A stretch of DNA of 64,000 bases from Vagococcus zengguangii (GTDB lineage Bacteria > Bacillota > Bacilli > Lactobacillales > Vagococcaceae). Of this stretch, positions 36,578 to 46,483 are shown in pieces. The notes below the pieces were generated by a model. That model searched no databases. It was not told where the DNA came from and saw only the letters and a program-made list of their open reading frames with translations. Position numbers and translations under genes: made by a program. How positions within the stretch are numbered: the first letter of the stretch is position 1; every line of letters starts with the position of its first letter. The stretch is taken from positions 589,001-653,000 of the forward strand of contig NZ_CP039712.1 in assembly GCF_005145005.1 (NCBI RefSeq), given 5' to 3'.

Positions 36578-37822
36578 ATGAGACGAGTAGTCATTACAGG
36601 TCAAGGGGCAGTTACCCCTTTAGGAAATACAGCCCAAGAATTTTGGGAAGGTTTAAAAGCAGGGAAAAACGGAATCGCTCCCATTACACACTTTGATGCA
36701 AGCGAAACAGGTGTAACCGTTGCGGCTGAAGTGAAAGATTTTGATCCGACTTTATACATGGAGAAAAAACAAACTAAGCGTATGGATGCTTTTTCAATCT
36801 ACGGTATTGCTGCAGCTAAACAAGCGTTAGCTGATAGTGGTTTGGTTTTAGGTGAAAATGTCGATCCACATCGTACAGGCGTGATTGTTAGCTCTGGAAT
36901 TGGTGGTATGACAACAATTCAAGAGCAAGTCATTAAAATGAAAGAACGTGGACCAAAACGTGTAGCACCGTTCTTTGTACCAATGTCAATTGGTAACATG
37001 GCGGCGGGAAATATTTCAATTGAGATTGGAGCAAAAGGCGTTTGTTCATGTGTTGTGACAGCTTGTGCTTCAGCAACTAATGCAATCGGAGACGCCTTCC
37101 GTTCTATTAAGCATGGTTACCAAGATGTGATTTTTGCAGGAGGAGCAGAAGCAACGATTTGTGAAATCGGTATTTCTGGTTTTGCGGCTCTAACAGCGTT
37201 AACAACTGCTGAAGATCCTAATCGTGCGTCTATACCGTTTGATAAAGAACGCGGTGGCTTTGTGATGGGAGAAGGAGCAGGCGTAGTGGTTCTGGAAGAA
37301 TTAGAACATGCTAAAGCGCGTGGTGCTAATATTTTAGCAGAAGTTGTTGGCTATGGAGCAAATAGTGATGCTTACCATATGACAAGTCCTACACCAGACG
37401 GTTCTGGAGCTGGTCGTTGTATGTTATTAGCGATGGAAGAAGCAGGTATTTCACCTGAACAAGTGGATTACATTAACGCGCACGGCACAGGTACACCAAC
37501 TAATGATGGGGCTGAAACAACAGCGATTAAATATGCCTTAGGTGAAGAAGTGGCTAAAACCGTCGCAATTTCAAGTAGTAAATCAATGACGGGTCACTTA
37601 TTAGGCGCTGCTGGTGCAATTGAGGCGATGGCTTGTGTTGGTGCCTTACGCGAGAACTTTGTGCCACCAACCATCAATTACCAAGTGGCTGATGAAGCGT
37701 GTGATTTAGACTACGTGCCAAATGTTGGTCGCGAGCGTCAAGTTGATTATGCACTAACAAACTCATTAGGGTTTGGTGGCCATAATGCCGTGTTATGTTT
37801 GAAAAAATGGGCAGGTGAGTAA
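36578..37822 (+). CDS. fabF: Beta-ketoacyl-ACP synthase II
   Basis: Elongating condensing enzyme. It is 414 residues. The active Cys is in VTACASATNAIGD near residue 165, and the two His are in NAHGTGTPTNDG near 305 and SMTGHLLGAAG near 341. ATG 36578 follows AGGAGG at 36567-36571; the frame extension to 36560 overlaps the fabG stop and is not used. Confidence 0.96.
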   Translation: MRRVVITGQGAVTPLGNTAQEFWEGLKAGKNGIAPITHFDASETGVTVAAEVKDFDPTLYMEKKQTKRMDAFSIYGIAAAKQALADSGLVLGENVDPHRTGVIVSSGIGGMTTIQEQVIKMKERGPKRVAPFFVPMSIGNMAAGNISIEIGAKGVCSCVVTACASATNAIGDAFRSIKHGYQDVIFAGGAEATICEIGISGFAALTALTTAEDPNRASIPFDKERGGFVMGEGAGVVVLEELEHAKARGANILAEVVGYGANSDAYHMTSPTPDGSGAGRCMLLAMEEAGISPEQVDYINAHGTGTPTNDGAETTAIKYALGEEVAKTVAISSSKSMTGHLLGAAGAIEAMACVGALRENFVPPTINYQVADEACDLDYVPNVGRERQVDYALTNSLGFGGHNAVLCLKKWAGE

Positions 37823-37823
37823 C

Positions 37824-38309
37824 ATGAATTTTTCTGAATTAAAAGAATTATTAGCACAATTTGATGAGTCATCGGTACGATATATTGATTTATCAAATGG
37901 CGATTTTCATTTAGTTTTAAATAAAGATAAAGCAGAATTTGTGGCAGCTGCTCAAAATATAGCGTCACAAGCAATCGCAACCACGCCAATGGAAGAAAAA
38001 ACTGTGGTTGAAACTGTTAGCACAGCCCCAGTGGTTGAAAGGGTCGTGGAAGAAATTGACGCTGCATCAAATACAGGGCATGAGATTACCTCACCTCTTG
38101 TGGGAGTTATCTATTTAAAACCAGCCCCTGATCAACCGGAATTCAAGCAAGTCGGCGATCAAGTCAAAAAAGGTGACGTCTTATGTATCGTTGAAGCAAT
38201 GAAAGTGATGAACGAAATAGTAAGTGATCGCGATGGTGTCATTGGATCAGTTTTAGTAGCAAATGAATCAGTAGTCGAATATGGCCAAAGCTTGTTCACT
38301 ATCCAATAG
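37824..38309 (+). CDS. accB: Acetyl-CoA carboxylase biotin carboxyl carrier protein
   Basis: A 161-residue biotin carrier. The biotinylated Lys is in IVEAMKVMNEI near residue 127. A variable, charged linker separates the N-terminal helix pair from the biotinyl domain. ATG 37824 is used; AGGTGA in the end of fabF is the ribosome site. Confidence 0.95.
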   Translation: MNFSELKELLAQFDESSVRYIDLSNGDFHLVLNKDKAEFVAAAQNIASQAIATTPMEEKTVVETVSTAPVVERVVEEIDAASNTGHEITSPLVGVIYLKPAPDQPEFKQVGDQVKKGDVLCIVEAMKVMNEIVSDRDGVIGSVLVANESVVEYGQSLFTIQ

Positions 38310-38324
38310 TAGGAGGAAAAATAA

Positions 38325-38756
38325 ATGCAATTAAATGTACAAGAAATTATGGAAATTATCCCAAATCGTTACCCAATCATGATGGTAGACCGCGTGTTAG
38401 AGTTAGAACCAGGTAAACACGTTGTAGCTATTAAAAACGTGACTTATAATGAGCACTTTTTCCCAGGACATTTCCCTGGTGAACCTGTGATGCCAGGTGT
38501 TTTAATCTTAGAAGCATTAGCACAAACAGGTTCAATTCCATTACTTAAAAGTGAAGAGTTCGAAGGTCAAACTGGTTACTTAGGTGGGATTGATAAAGTA
38601 AAATTCCGTCAAAAAGTGGTTCCAGGAGACGTTTTACGTATGGAAATGGAAATTATTAAACGTAAAGGTAACATCGGAGTTGGTAAAGCAACAGCATCTG
38701 TTGATGGCAAAGTGGTTTGTTCAGCCTTGATGACATTTATTATTGGAGCAAAATAA
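38325..38756 (+). CDS. fabZ: 3-hydroxyacyl-ACP dehydratase
   Basis: A 143-residue hot-dog-fold dehydratase. The catalytic His and Glu are in [17 protein letters not shown] near residue 50. AGGAGGAAAAA precedes the ATG. It sits between accB and accC, the standard enterococcal order. In E. faecalis one of two such paralogues acts as an isomerase (FabN); a single gene at this position corresponds to FabZ. Confidence 0.95.
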   Translation: MQLNVQEIMEIIPNRYPIMMVDRVLELEPGKHVVAIKNVTYNEHFFPGHFPGEPVMPGVLILEALAQTGSIPLLKSEEFEGQTGYLGGIDKVKFRQKVVPGDVLRMEMEIIKRKGNIGVGKATASVDGKVVCSALMTFIIGAK

Positions 38757-38757
38757 T

Positions 38758-40131
38758 ATGATTAAAAAAGTTTTGATTGCCAATCGTGGCGAAATCGCAG
38801 TTCGAATTATCAGAACGTGTCGTGAACTAGGCATTCAAACGGTTGCTGTTTTCTCTGAAGCTGATCGTTACGCTTTACATACTGAATTAGCAGATGAAGC
38901 AGTTTGTATTGGACCGGCTCGTTCAACAGATTCCTACTTAAATATGGAAAATATCTTGAGTGCAGCAATTAACCTAGGGGCGGATGCAATCCACCCTGGG
39001 TTTGGTTTTTTAGCAGAAAACAGTCGTTTTGCTGAGATGTGTGAAGCGTGTCAAATCAAGTTTATTGGGCCTAAAGCTCAGACGATTGATGAGATGGGGA
39101 ACAAAATCAATGCACGTCGCTTGATGATTGAAGCGGGTGTACCCGTTATTCCTGGTAGTGATGGTGTCATTGCGACTGTTGAAGAAGCAGAGGCAATTGC
39201 AAGTCAAATTGGTTTTCCAGTGATGCTTAAAGCGGCAGCTGGTGGTGGCGGCAAAGGAATTCGAAAAGTGTTATCAGAGCAAGAATTAGGCGCTCATTTT
39301 CAATCAGCTCAGCAAGAGGCTTTAGCGGCATTTGGAAATGGTGACATGTATTTAGAAAAAATCATCTACCCAGCAAAACACATTGAAGTCCAAATTTTAG
39401 GCGATCAATTTGGGCATATTATTCATCTAGGGGAGCGTGATTGTTCTCTACAACGTAACAATCAAAAAGTCTTAGAAGAAGCGCCAGCCTTTAGTTTACC
39501 TACTGATATTCGTGAACAAATTGGTCAAGCAGCCATTAAAGCAGCCCAAGCAGTTCGCTATGAAAATGCCGGCACAATCGAGTTTTTAGTTGATGAAGAC
39601 AATCGTTTTTATTTCATGGAAATGAACACACGCATTCAAGTAGAACATCCTGTAACAGAAATGATTACCGGAATTGATATTGTGGCGCAGCAGCTTAAAA
39701 TTGCAAGTGGGCTTGAGCTATCAATTCAGCAAGAGGACGTGCATTTCCAAGGTCATGCGATTGAATGTCGAATTAATGCTGAAAATCCACGTTTTAACTT
39801 TGCGCCTTTCCCAGGACCAATTAAGGAATTAATTTTACCTGGTGGTGGCTTAGGCGTTCGCGTCGATAGCGCTGTGTATCAAGGTTATACGATCCCTTCC
39901 TATTATGATTCGATGATTGCTAAAGTGATTACACATGGCAAAACGCGAGAGGAAGCATTGAATAAAATGCATCGTGCACTTGTTGAATTAGTGATTGAAG
40001 GGGTGTTAACGAATCAAGAATTTCAGATGGATTTGATTAGTCATCCATCAATTCGTCAAGGTCTCTATACAACCGCTTTTTTACAAGAAACATTCTTACC
40101 TGAGTGGTTAAATGTGGCTGAGGAAGAATAA
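38758..40131 (+). CDS. accC: Acetyl-CoA carboxylase biotin carboxylase subunit
   Basis: ATP-grasp enzyme that carboxylates biotin on AccB. It is 457 residues. KVLIANRGEIAVRIIRTC at the N-terminus, the glycine-rich ATP loop AAAGGGGKGIR near residue 160, and EMNTRIQVEHPVTE near 288 are diagnostic. The start is one base after the fabZ stop. Confidence 0.96.
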   Translation: MIKKVLIANRGEIAVRIIRTCRELGIQTVAVFSEADRYALHTELADEAVCIGPARSTDSYLNMENILSAAINLGADAIHPGFGFLAENSRFAEMCEACQIKFIGPKAQTIDEMGNKINARRLMIEAGVPVIPGSDGVIATVEEAEAIASQIGFPVMLKAAAGGGGKGIRKVLSEQELGAHFQSAQQEALAAFGNGDMYLEKIIYPAKHIEVQILGDQFGHIIHLGERDCSLQRNNQKVLEEAPAFSLPTDIREQIGQAAIKAAQAVRYENAGTIEFLVDEDNRFYFMEMNTRIQVEHPVTEMITGIDIVAQQLKIASGLELSIQQEDVHFQGHAIECRINAENPRFNFAPFPGPIKELILPGGGLGVRVDSAVYQGYTIPSYYDSMIAKVITHGKTREEALNKMHRALVELVIEGVLTNQEFQMDLISHPSIRQGLYTTAFLQETFLPEWLNVAEEE

Positions 40132-40156
40132 ATGAAATGGAAGGAGGCAAGTGTAA

Positions 40157-41023
40157 ATGGCCCTTTTTAAAAAGAAACAATACATTAAACTGAATCCTTC
40201 ACCTATCGTGCAGGAAGATAATCAGCCGAAACCTTCCGTTCCCAATAATTTATGGGAAAAATGTCCAAGCTGTAAAAAAATTATTTATACAAAAGACTTG
40301 GGTCCAACTAAAACGTGTCAAAATTGTGGCTATTGTTTCCGCTTAAGTTGTCGCGACCGTTTGTTTATGACCGTTGATGAAGGCTCATTTGAAGAATGGG
40401 ATACAGACATTGTGCCTGTGAATCCAATTGGTTTTCCGGATTATCAAGAGAAAGTGAAACAGACGCAAGCGAAAACGGGATTACATGAAGCGGTTATGAC
40501 AGGTCAAGCATTGATAGAAGACCAGCCCGTTGTAATCGCTGTGATGGATAGTCAGTTCATCATGGGAAGTATGGGACATGTGGTAGGTGAAAAAATTACG
40601 CGCGCTTTTGAACGTGCGCGTGATTTAAATTTACCTGTCGTGATTTTTACGGCTTCAGGTGGTGCACGTATGCAAGAAGGGATAATTTCGTTAATGCAGA
40701 TGGCAAAAATTTCTGCGGCTGTTAAACGTCATTCAGAAAGTGGGTTATTGTATATCACGGTTTTAACGGATCCTACTACGGGTGGTGTCACGGCTAGTTT
40801 TGCAATGCAAGGAGACATTATTTTGGCCGAGCCACAAGCGACTATTGGCTTTGCTGGTCGTCGAGTCATTGAACAAACGATTCGTCAAGAATTGCCAGAA
40901 GAATTCCAAAAAGCAGAATTCTTATTAGAAAAAGGCTTTGTCGATAAAATCGTGGAACGACATGAATTACGACGAACACTTGCACATTTATTAGCGTTTC
41001 ATCAAGGAGGACCGTCAGTATGA
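40157..41023 (+). CDS. accD: Acetyl-CoA carboxylase carboxyltransferase subunit beta
   Basis: The 288-residue beta subunit. The zinc finger CPSCKK and CQNCGYC is near residues 36-58, followed by the crotonase-fold [10 protein letters not shown] near 172 and [12 protein letters not shown] near 205. AGGAGGCAA precedes the ATG. It overlaps accA by four bases (ATGA). Confidence 0.97.
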   Translation: MALFKKKQYIKLNPSPIVQEDNQPKPSVPNNLWEKCPSCKKIIYTKDLGPTKTCQNCGYCFRLSCRDRLFMTVDEGSFEEWDTDIVPVNPIGFPDYQEKVKQTQAKTGLHEAVMTGQALIEDQPVVIAVMDSQFIMGSMGHVVGEKITRAFERARDLNLPVVIFTASGGARMQEGIISLMQMAKISAAVKRHSESGLLYITVLTDPTTGGVTASFAMQGDIILAEPQATIGFAGRRVIEQTIRQELPEEFQKAEFLLEKGFVDKIVERHELRRTLAHLLAFHQGGPSV

Positions 41024-41811
41024 CAAATCGTAAAAAAGCTAATGAACTAGTAGCCTTAGCCCGTCATCCTAAACGATTCACCCCATTAGAATACATTGAA
41101 GATATTTTCGATAACTTCATCGAATTTCATGGTGATCGCTATTACGGAGAAGATGCTGCTGTGGTTGGTGGGATTGCTTATTTAAATGAGCAACCTGTGA
41201 CGGTGATTGGGATACAAAAGGGACGTGACTTAGAGGAGAATCTAAAACGCAATTTTGGCTCTCCCCATCCTGAAGGGTATCGTAAAGCATTACGTCTAAT
41301 GAAACAGGCGGAGAAGTTCAATCGTCCTGTGATTACCTTTATTAACACACCTGGGGCTTTTTGTGGTATTGAGGCTGAAGAACGTGGTGAAGGTGAAGCC
41401 ATTGCTCGTAATTTATACGAGATGAGCGATTTGAAAGTGCCCATCATCTCTGTTTTTTGTGGTGAAGGTGGAAGTGGCGGCGCGATTGCTTTAGGCGTTG
41501 CGGATCAAGTATTAATGTTAGAATACAGTGTTTACTCCATTCTTTCTCCTGAAGGTTTTGCTTCGATTTTGTGGAAGGATAGTAGTCGAGCGTCTGAGGC
41601 CGCTGAGATGATGAAATTAACCTCTTACGATTTGGCTCAATTAAAGGTGATTGATAAAATTATACCTGAACAATTAGAAGGTAAGTCTATTGAGCAAGTG
41701 ACGATTAATACGTATTTGAAACATGAATTGCTGAAAAGCGTTCAAACGTTACAAAATTTAGCAATCGATGAGATGCTAGAGAAACGTTATCAACGTTTTA
41801 GACAATATTAA
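41020..41811 (+). CDS. accA: Acetyl-CoA carboxylase carboxyltransferase subunit alpha
   Basis: The 263-residue alpha subunit, partner of Acc[21 protein letters not shown] near residue 85, [22 protein letters not shown] (quoted in parts: [16 protein letters not shown]) near 107, and [15 protein letters not shown] near 148 are diagnostic. It ends the fab-acc operon; a strong terminator follows. Confidence 0.97.
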   Translation: MTNRKKANELVALARHPKRFTPLEYIEDIFDNFIEFHGDRYYGEDAAVVGGIAYLNEQPVTVIGIQKGRDLEENLKRNFGSPHPEGYRKALRLMKQAEKFNRPVITFINTPGAFCGIEAEERGEGEAIARNLYEMSDLKVPIISVFCGEGGSGGAIALGVADQVLMLEYSVYSILSPEGFASILWKDSSRASEAAEMMKLTSYDLAQLKVIDKIIPEQLEGKSIEQVTINTYLKHELLKSVQTLQNLAIDEMLEKRYQRFRQY

Positions 41812-41819
41812 TCATAGTA

Positions 41820-41888
41820 AAAAAGCACGGCAGATAGAACTAGTCCACTTTAGTGGGACAGTTCTATTGTCGATGCTCTTTTTTTATA
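41820..41888 (+). terminator. terminator of the fab-acc operon
   Basis: A long imperfect hairpin: AAAGCAC...GATAGAACT on the left pairs with AGTTCTAT...GTGCTTT-like sequence on the right, closing on GTCCACT / AGTGGGAC near 41853-41869. A T run follows at 41879-41885. Confidence 0.85.
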
Positions 41889-41955
41889 AAATGATGAAAC
41901 ACCAGAAGAATAGTGTTATAATTCTACTAAATATTTAGTTATCTAAGGGGGAAAC

Positions 41956-42519
41956 ATGAAACAATTCAGTCAGGTTAAGAAACTCACTTTTTCTGCTATT
42001 TTAGTCGCAATCGGTATCTTAATTCCCATGGTGATGCCAATCAAGTTGATGATTGAACCGGTGTCGTTTACGTTAGCTAGTCACGTGCCAATCTTTTTAG
42101 CGATGTTTATCTCACCGGGAGTGGCAATAGCCGTTGCTTTAGGAACTGGTTTTGGCTTTTTATTATCATTTCCAATAACGATTGCTTTACGTGCATTCTC
42201 ACATATCGTGTTTGCTTATTTAGGTGCTTTATTCTTACAAAAAAATCCAGCCATTATTCGCAGTAAGCAAAAGAACTTTTGGTTCGCGTTTATTATTGGC
42301 GTCATCCATGCAGTGGTTGAAGCCTTGGTCGTCTTTGTTCTTTTTATCAACAAAGGTTTGCCAGGTGCCGAATATACAACGGCATATATCACGAATATGT
42401 TATTGATTCTAGTTTTTGGTGGTCTCGTGCATAGTTTAGTAGATTACTATCTAGCGTTTTATATTGCTAAGAGAACCGAACGCTTATTTCCATTACCAGT
42501 CTTTACAAATTCAAAATAA
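41956..42519 (+). CDS. ECF transporter S component, substrate not determined
   Basis: A 187-residue polytopic membrane protein. LTFSAILVAIGILIPMVMP, EPVSFTLASHVPIFLAMF and ALRAFSHIVFAYLGA mark an energy-coupling factor substrate-binding subunit. Niacin (NiaX-like) is a possibility from general resemblance, but there is no pathway neighbour and no riboswitch upstream to confirm it. A -10 TATAAT lies at 41917-41922. It is monocistronic, with a convergent terminator at 42519. Confidence 0.72.
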   Translation: MKQFSQVKKLTFSAILVAIGILIPMVMPIKLMIEPVSFTLASHVPIFLAMFISPGVAIAVALGTGFGFLLSFPITIALRAFSHIVFAYLGALFLQKNPAIIRSKQKNFWFAFIIGVIHAVVEALVVFVLFINKGLPGAEYTTAYITNMLLILVFGGLVHSLVDYYLAFYIAKRTERLFPLPVFTNSK

Positions 42520-42555
42520 AACAAGGTGTGCTTGGGGCACACCTTGTTTTTATTT
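42519..42555. terminator. bidirectional terminator after the ECF gene
   Basis: AAACAAGGTGTGC (42519-42531) pairs with GCACACCTTGTTT (42537-42549), then T. The stop of the convergent small gene overlaps it. Confidence 0.92.
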
Positions 42556-42741
42556 GTTTTCTGCTTCACGTTTTGCTTTTGCTTGATTTTCTAATTCAAT
42601 AAATTTTGCTGCTTCGTCTTGAGCTATTTGATTACGACGGTCCATTTCTTCGACATCAAATGATAAATCAGTGTCTAAATCAACGACAAATTCAGCAAAT
42701 TTTTTATCCAAATCATCTGTTTTATTATACTTAATTGCCAT
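42550..42741 (-). CDS. small conserved charged protein of unknown function
   Basis: A 63-residue highly charged, probably helical protein. The N-terminus MAIKYNKTDDLDKKFAEF resembles a small Lactobacillales family (SPJ_0845-like, from memory), without known function. GAGGAGGAAAA precedes the ATG on the minus strand. It is divergent from the unknown 475-residue gene. Confidence 0.65.
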   Translation of the reverse strand: MAIKYNKTDDLDKKFAEFVVDLDTDLSFDVEEMDRRNQIAQDEAAKFIELENQAKAKREAENK

Positions 42742-42821
42742 CTTATTTTCCTCCTCAAATAAGTTGTATTAGTTATACTATACAACGGACTAGGGTATAA
42801 TGGAAGTAGGAGGAGATTTTT

Positions 42822-44249
42822 ATGAGGAAAAGTTTAGAACAAGTCTATTTGATGATTCAGTTCAATAAACTTGAATCAATCGACGTCATAGAGTCTCACA
42901 TCAAAGATTGGTTTTGGATGGGGAAAATTATTTCGGCAGGTGAGCCGTTAACATATCAAGAACTAGTGGATGACCACACGATTAATTATTCCGAAACCGC
43001 ATTCTTACATAAGATAGTGTCGTGGTCAGAGGAAGCTGAAACCCATTTGATTGCGAAAAATACCCACTTATCTTGTGAATGTTATGTTGAAAACGGATAT
43101 TTGGCCCAAACTATCTTGATGCCCTTCGAGCGTTTTCATGATGTGAAGCGTATTGTTGAAGATTATCTCGATCAAAAGATGCAGGAACAAGGTTTATATG
43201 CTTATATTCGTGATTACCAAGAGTATTTGAGTCATAATTTGTTTTATTTAGATGAGCGCAAGCAGTATTTAGTACATGATTTACCCAATTTACGACAAAT
43301 GAAAAACGATCAGAGCGAAATTGTAATCGATTGCAGTCAGTTGTCAGGTTACGATTTAATGTTTGAAAAACTATGTTTAACCTCATGTTGGAAAATGTGG
43401 TTTAGTTCAAATTATTATCATTTGATTCCCAAGCAAGCCTTTTTAGATGTGCAACAAGTGGATCGAATTGATGTCCTTGATAATGAGGTGGTTAGAATTA
43501 TGTTATTTGATTCACCTAACAATTGGCAGCTTCCTGCTAATCTTAGTTTTCAACGCTTGTTTCGTAAACAATTAGGGTTTGATCAAATAGAATGGATTAA
43601 TGGGGTAGGGGTCTTAGAAGATCCATACGCTGAGTTTATCAAAGCACAGCATATGATTCAAATGATCCAATACCAAAACGAAAACATGCAGCCAGTTGCA
43701 AAAACTCAGGCTACACATTTTATTTCACGCCTGTTCAATTATTCCGAACATGTTTATTTAGAAGCAAGACGAAGTGGCCAATTGAATTATCAAGCATATT
43801 TTCCTTTTGAAACCATCGATACAAAAGAAAGTTTAGCCTATTGGTTACTTAACACTGAATATTGTTTGGATAATGGCGTAGAAGCTTTAACCTATTACAT
43901 TGATTATTACTTACGAGCGCTAAGAAAACTAAGTAAACAAGATAATCGGCCGACGTTGTTGAGATTTTATTTACCTGAAAAAGCATTTAACCAGTTATCA
44001 GAGGATCAGCTAATCAATGCGTTACTAGATAAGCAGTACTTGGTTTATCCTGCTATCGATAAGAACCATTATTTAGTCGTTAAATATGGTCAAACCATTA
44101 GTGTTAGGTTTGATCAAGCGAACTATTTGAGAAGCGATGCTAAAAATTGGCGTCAGCCAGAAGAGAAGTTAGATGATGAAACGAAAGAGCGGTTTGAGGA
44201 TAAAATTAAAGATTATTTTATGCGTAATCGAATAAAAAAAGAAGACTAG
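42822..44249 (+). CDS. hypothetical protein, 475 residues
   Basis: I do not recognise this family. It is a soluble protein rich in Tyr, Gln, Asp and Leu with no signal peptide and no membrane helix. No nucleotide-binding or metal motif is obvious. The C-terminus is charged and lysine-rich. TAGGAGGAG precedes the ATG. A -10 TATAAT lies at 42796-42801. It is monocistronic and closed by a perfect inverted repeat at 44270. Codon use is like its neighbours, so recent transfer is not indicated. Confidence 0.75.
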   Translation: MRKSLEQVYLMIQFNKLESIDVIESHIKDWFWMGKIISAGEPLTYQELVDDHTINYSETAFLHKIVSWSEEAETHLIAKNTHLSCECYVENGYLAQTILMPFERFHDVKRIVEDYLDQKMQEQGLYAYIRDYQEYLSHNLFYLDERKQYLVHDLPNLRQMKNDQSEIVIDCSQLSGYDLMFEKLCLTSCWKMWFSSNYYHLIPKQAFLDVQQVDRIDVLDNEVVRIMLFDSPNNWQLPANLSFQRLFRKQLGFDQIEWINGVGVLEDPYAEFIKAQHMIQMIQYQNENMQPVAKTQATHFISRLFNYSEHVYLEARRSGQLNYQAYFPFETIDTKESLAYWLLNTEYCLDNGVEALTYYIDYYLRALRKLSKQDNRPTLLRFYLPEKAFNQLSEDQLINALLDKQYLVYPAIDKNHYLVVKYGQTISVRFDQANYLRSDAKNWRQPEEKLDDETKERFEDKIKDYFMRNRIKKED

Positions 44250-44269
44250 CTACTAAAGTTAAATAATAG

Positions 44270-44317
44270 AATCCCCGTGTGGTAATTAGCCTAATAACTG
44301 ATTACCACACGGGGATT
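44270..44317. terminator. 17-bp perfect inverted repeat between converging genes
   Basis: AATCCCCGTGTGGTAAT (44270-44286) and ATTACCACACGGGGATT (44301-44317) are exact complements around a 14-base loop. The tail on the plus side is GTTTATTTTTT. It probably stops both converging transcripts. Confidence 0.82.
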
Positions 44318-44319
44318 GT

Positions 44320-45426
44320 TTATTTTTTCTTAAGATAAGGTCTAGGACTGTACTGATTCATATCCAGTTCAGTGGGTTGTTGTGTGATGATTTGAGCCAA
44401 CATTTTGCCAATCATCGGTCCAGTCGTTAAGCCAGACGAACCTAAGCCACTTGCGACTAGCAAGTTTTTTTCTCCAGGGACAAGCCCAAAAAATGGTAGA
44501 AAGTCAGACGTATAAGCACGTGTCCCGACACGAACTTCTTCGAGTTGAGCCATGGAGACTTCAGGTAAATAATGGTGCAAGTTTTCAAACATGCTAGTAG
44601 TTGCCTCAAGATTGACCGATAAATCAAAGCCTTCGTCATTTTCGTGAGTGGCACCAATTAAGAGTTTATCAGCCCCAATCGGGATAATATCGCCTTCACC
44701 TGTCGGAATGACCACTGGCAAATTTGAACGTAGATTACCATGATTAAAGACGAGTAGTTGGCCCTTTTGTGGACGCACGTCGACTTCAAAATTCAGGGGC
44801 TCAAGTAGTGAATTTAACCAGGGGCCCGCTGCTAAAATGACATAGTCGAAGCTAGCTTGTTTATTTTGATAGCTGAGTTGCCACTTCTCACCGATAGCTT
44901 TAAGGGTTGTGACACGTTCGGGAATAATAGTGCCACCATTTTGTTTAATACTCCTACCTAAAGCTTCAAGCAACGCGCGTCCATCGACACGTGCCCCGCC
45001 ACTTAGATAGATGGCTTCATCCGTCGTTGTTAATTCGGGATAAAGTTGATTGATTTCCTCAGGTGTTACTTTTTTTACCTCACCAATTTCTGGTGATTCA
45101 GCTAGTCGCTTAGTGCCAATATCTAAAGTTTTATCCAACGTTTTAGGATTTTTTTTAAACATTAAACTACCGACTTGACGGTAAGAAACATCCGAAATCG
45201 TGTTTAATTCTGCTACTAAACTAGGGTAAAGTTTGGCCCCCATCCGTGCTAGGTGATACCAATTCTGATTACGTCGTTGTGATAACCACGGCGAGATAAT
45301 ACCCGCGCTAGCTCGTGTTGCTTGTCCTACTCCAGCGTCAAACACGGTCACATCAACGCCTGTCTTTGCTAAAAAATGAGCGGTCGTCTTACCGACAATT
45401 CCGCCTCCAATAATACCAACTTTCAT
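44320..45426 (-). CDS. FAD-dependent oxidoreductase, D-amino-acid dehydrogenase / glycine oxidase family
   Basis: A 368-residue flavoprotein of the DAO superfamily. GIIGGGIVGKTTAHFLA at the N-terminus is the FAD dinucleotide fold. ASAGIISPW near residue 46 and the C-terminal ASGLGSSGLTTGP are typical of DadA-like enzymes. The substrate is not determined. The start is either GTG 45441 or ATG 45426; ATG is four bases past the stop of the efflux gene and begins the conserved fold. Confidence 0.83.
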   Translation of the reverse strand: MKVGIIGGGIVGKTTAHFLAKTGVDVTVFDAGVGQATRASAGIISPWLSQRRNQNWYHLARMGAKLYPSLVAELNTISDVSYRQVGSLMFKKNPKTLDKTLDIGTKRLAESPEIGEVKKVTPEEINQLYPELTTTDEAIYLSGGARVDGRALLEALGRSIKQNGGTIIPERVTTLKAIGEKWQLSYQNKQASFDYVILAAGPWLNSLLEPLNFEVDVRPQKGQLLVFNHGNLRSNLPVVIPTGEGDIIPIGADKLLIGATHENDEGFDLSVNLEATTSMFENLHHYLPEVSMAQLEEVRVGTRAYTSDFLPFFGLVPGEKNLLVASGLGSSGLTTGPMIGKMLAQIITQQPTELDMNQYSPRPYLKKK

Positions 45427-45430
45427 TTTC

Positions 45431-46318
45431 TTACGTCTCACTTTCTTTTTCTAATGGTTCGACATGGATATCTGTATCAAATACATTATATTTGTCTGAT
45501 AACAAATCTTCAATATGTTCAGTGATATCGTGACTTTCTTGAACTGAAATATTAGGATCCATGTAGACAACGACATCTAGAAAAATATTTGCGCCGTATG
45601 AACGTCCCTTTATATCTTTAACCCCTTTAACCCCTTCAATTTTTAAAATATCTTGTTTATATTTGCGCAATTCTTCGATTGAAAAACCATCTGATAAGCT
45701 GTAACTACTTTCTTTAAAAATATCAAAACCTGTTTTAATAATGACCAAGCCAATAATTAACGCCGTTACTCGGTCAATCCATATTAGATTAAAGGAAGCA
45801 GCAAATACCGCCACAGCGGTTCCAATACTAGTAATCGCATCTGATAGATTATCTTTTGCGGCGGCATCTAGCGCATGACTTTGGACTTTTTTTGCAAGGC
45901 GATGATTGTATAAGTAAACACCGAACATAAAGATAGCTGAGATGATGCCGACAATCGCGGCAATACTATCAGGAGCTTCAGTGTGCTTAGCGAAGAGATG
46001 AGTTAAGGCTTCAACAAATACTTGACCTCCCACCACAATCATGACAAGAGAAGTTAACAAACTCGCTAAACTTTCCATTTTCCAATGACCATAACGATGA
46101 TCATCGTCAGCTGGTTTTCTAGCCAAGCGTAAGCCGATTAATACGGTAATCGACGCGATAATATCGGTCGCATTGTTTAAACCATCTGCGAAGAGAGCTT
46201 TTGAGTGCGTAAGATTTCCAATGACTAATTTACATAAGGCAACAATAATGTAAGCAATAATACTGACAATAGCCCCTCGTTCTGCCATTTTTAATTGATT
46301 TTCGCGTTCTTTTATCAT
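45431..46318 (-). CDS. Cation diffusion facilitator family transporter
   Basis: A 295-residue metal/proton antiporter. There are six predicted helices; the metal site is visible as HSKALFADGLNNATD near residue 35 and DHRYGHWKMESLA near 75, with a second site (HALDAAAKDNLSD) near 145. A cytoplasmic C-terminal domain follows. Mn or Zn/Fe efflux is possible; this half-site has DxxxN rather than HxxxD, closer to MntE/FieF types. ATG 46318 follows AGGG; the longer frame to 46351 has no ribosome site. Confidence 0.87.
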   Translation of the reverse strand: MIKERENQLKMAERGAIVSIIAYIIVALCKLVIGNLTHSKALFADGLNNATDIIASITVLIGLRLARKPADDDHRYGHWKMESLASLLTSLVMIVVGGQVFVEALTHLFAKHTEAPDSIAAIVGIISAIFMFGVYLYNHRLAKKVQSHALDAAAKDNLSDAITSIGTAVAVFAASFNLIWIDRVTALIIGLVIIKTGFDIFKESSYSLSDGFSIEELRKYKQDILKIEGVKGVKDIKGRSYGANIFLDVVVYMDPNISVQESHDITEHIEDLLSDKYNVFDTDIHVEPLEKESET

Positions 46319-46454
46319 CGTTTGAAACCCTACTTTCTGAAAAAAATTCATAAGAGAAATTATAGCAAAATAAAAATGCTATGACCATGTTTCAAGTGAA
46401 CCGAAATAATTAGAAATATTTAACGAAAAAAATATTTGGATTTGTGATTTTACG

Positions 46455-46483
46455 TTGACAGTAAAAAAATGAAGTGGTATGAT
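46455..46483 (+). promoter_or_regulatory. sigma-A promoter of glnA
   Basis: TTGACA (46455-46460) and TATGAT (46478-46483) with a 17-base spacer. A GlnR-like site, TGTGA then 8 bases then TGACA (46443-46460), overlaps the -35, but its spacing is one base longer than the consensus. Confidence 0.8.

Noticed and set aside
41889-41955. a riboswitch before the ECF S component at 41956
   Set aside because: The space between the fab-acc terminator and the ATG is under 70 bases and holds only a -10 box and ribosome site, too short for known vitamin riboswitches.
42550-44249. the small charged protein and the 475-residue protein as a toxin-antitoxin or defence pair
   Set aside because: They are divergent, not co-transcribed, the large protein has no toxin or nuclease motif, and the small protein resembles a widely conserved core family.
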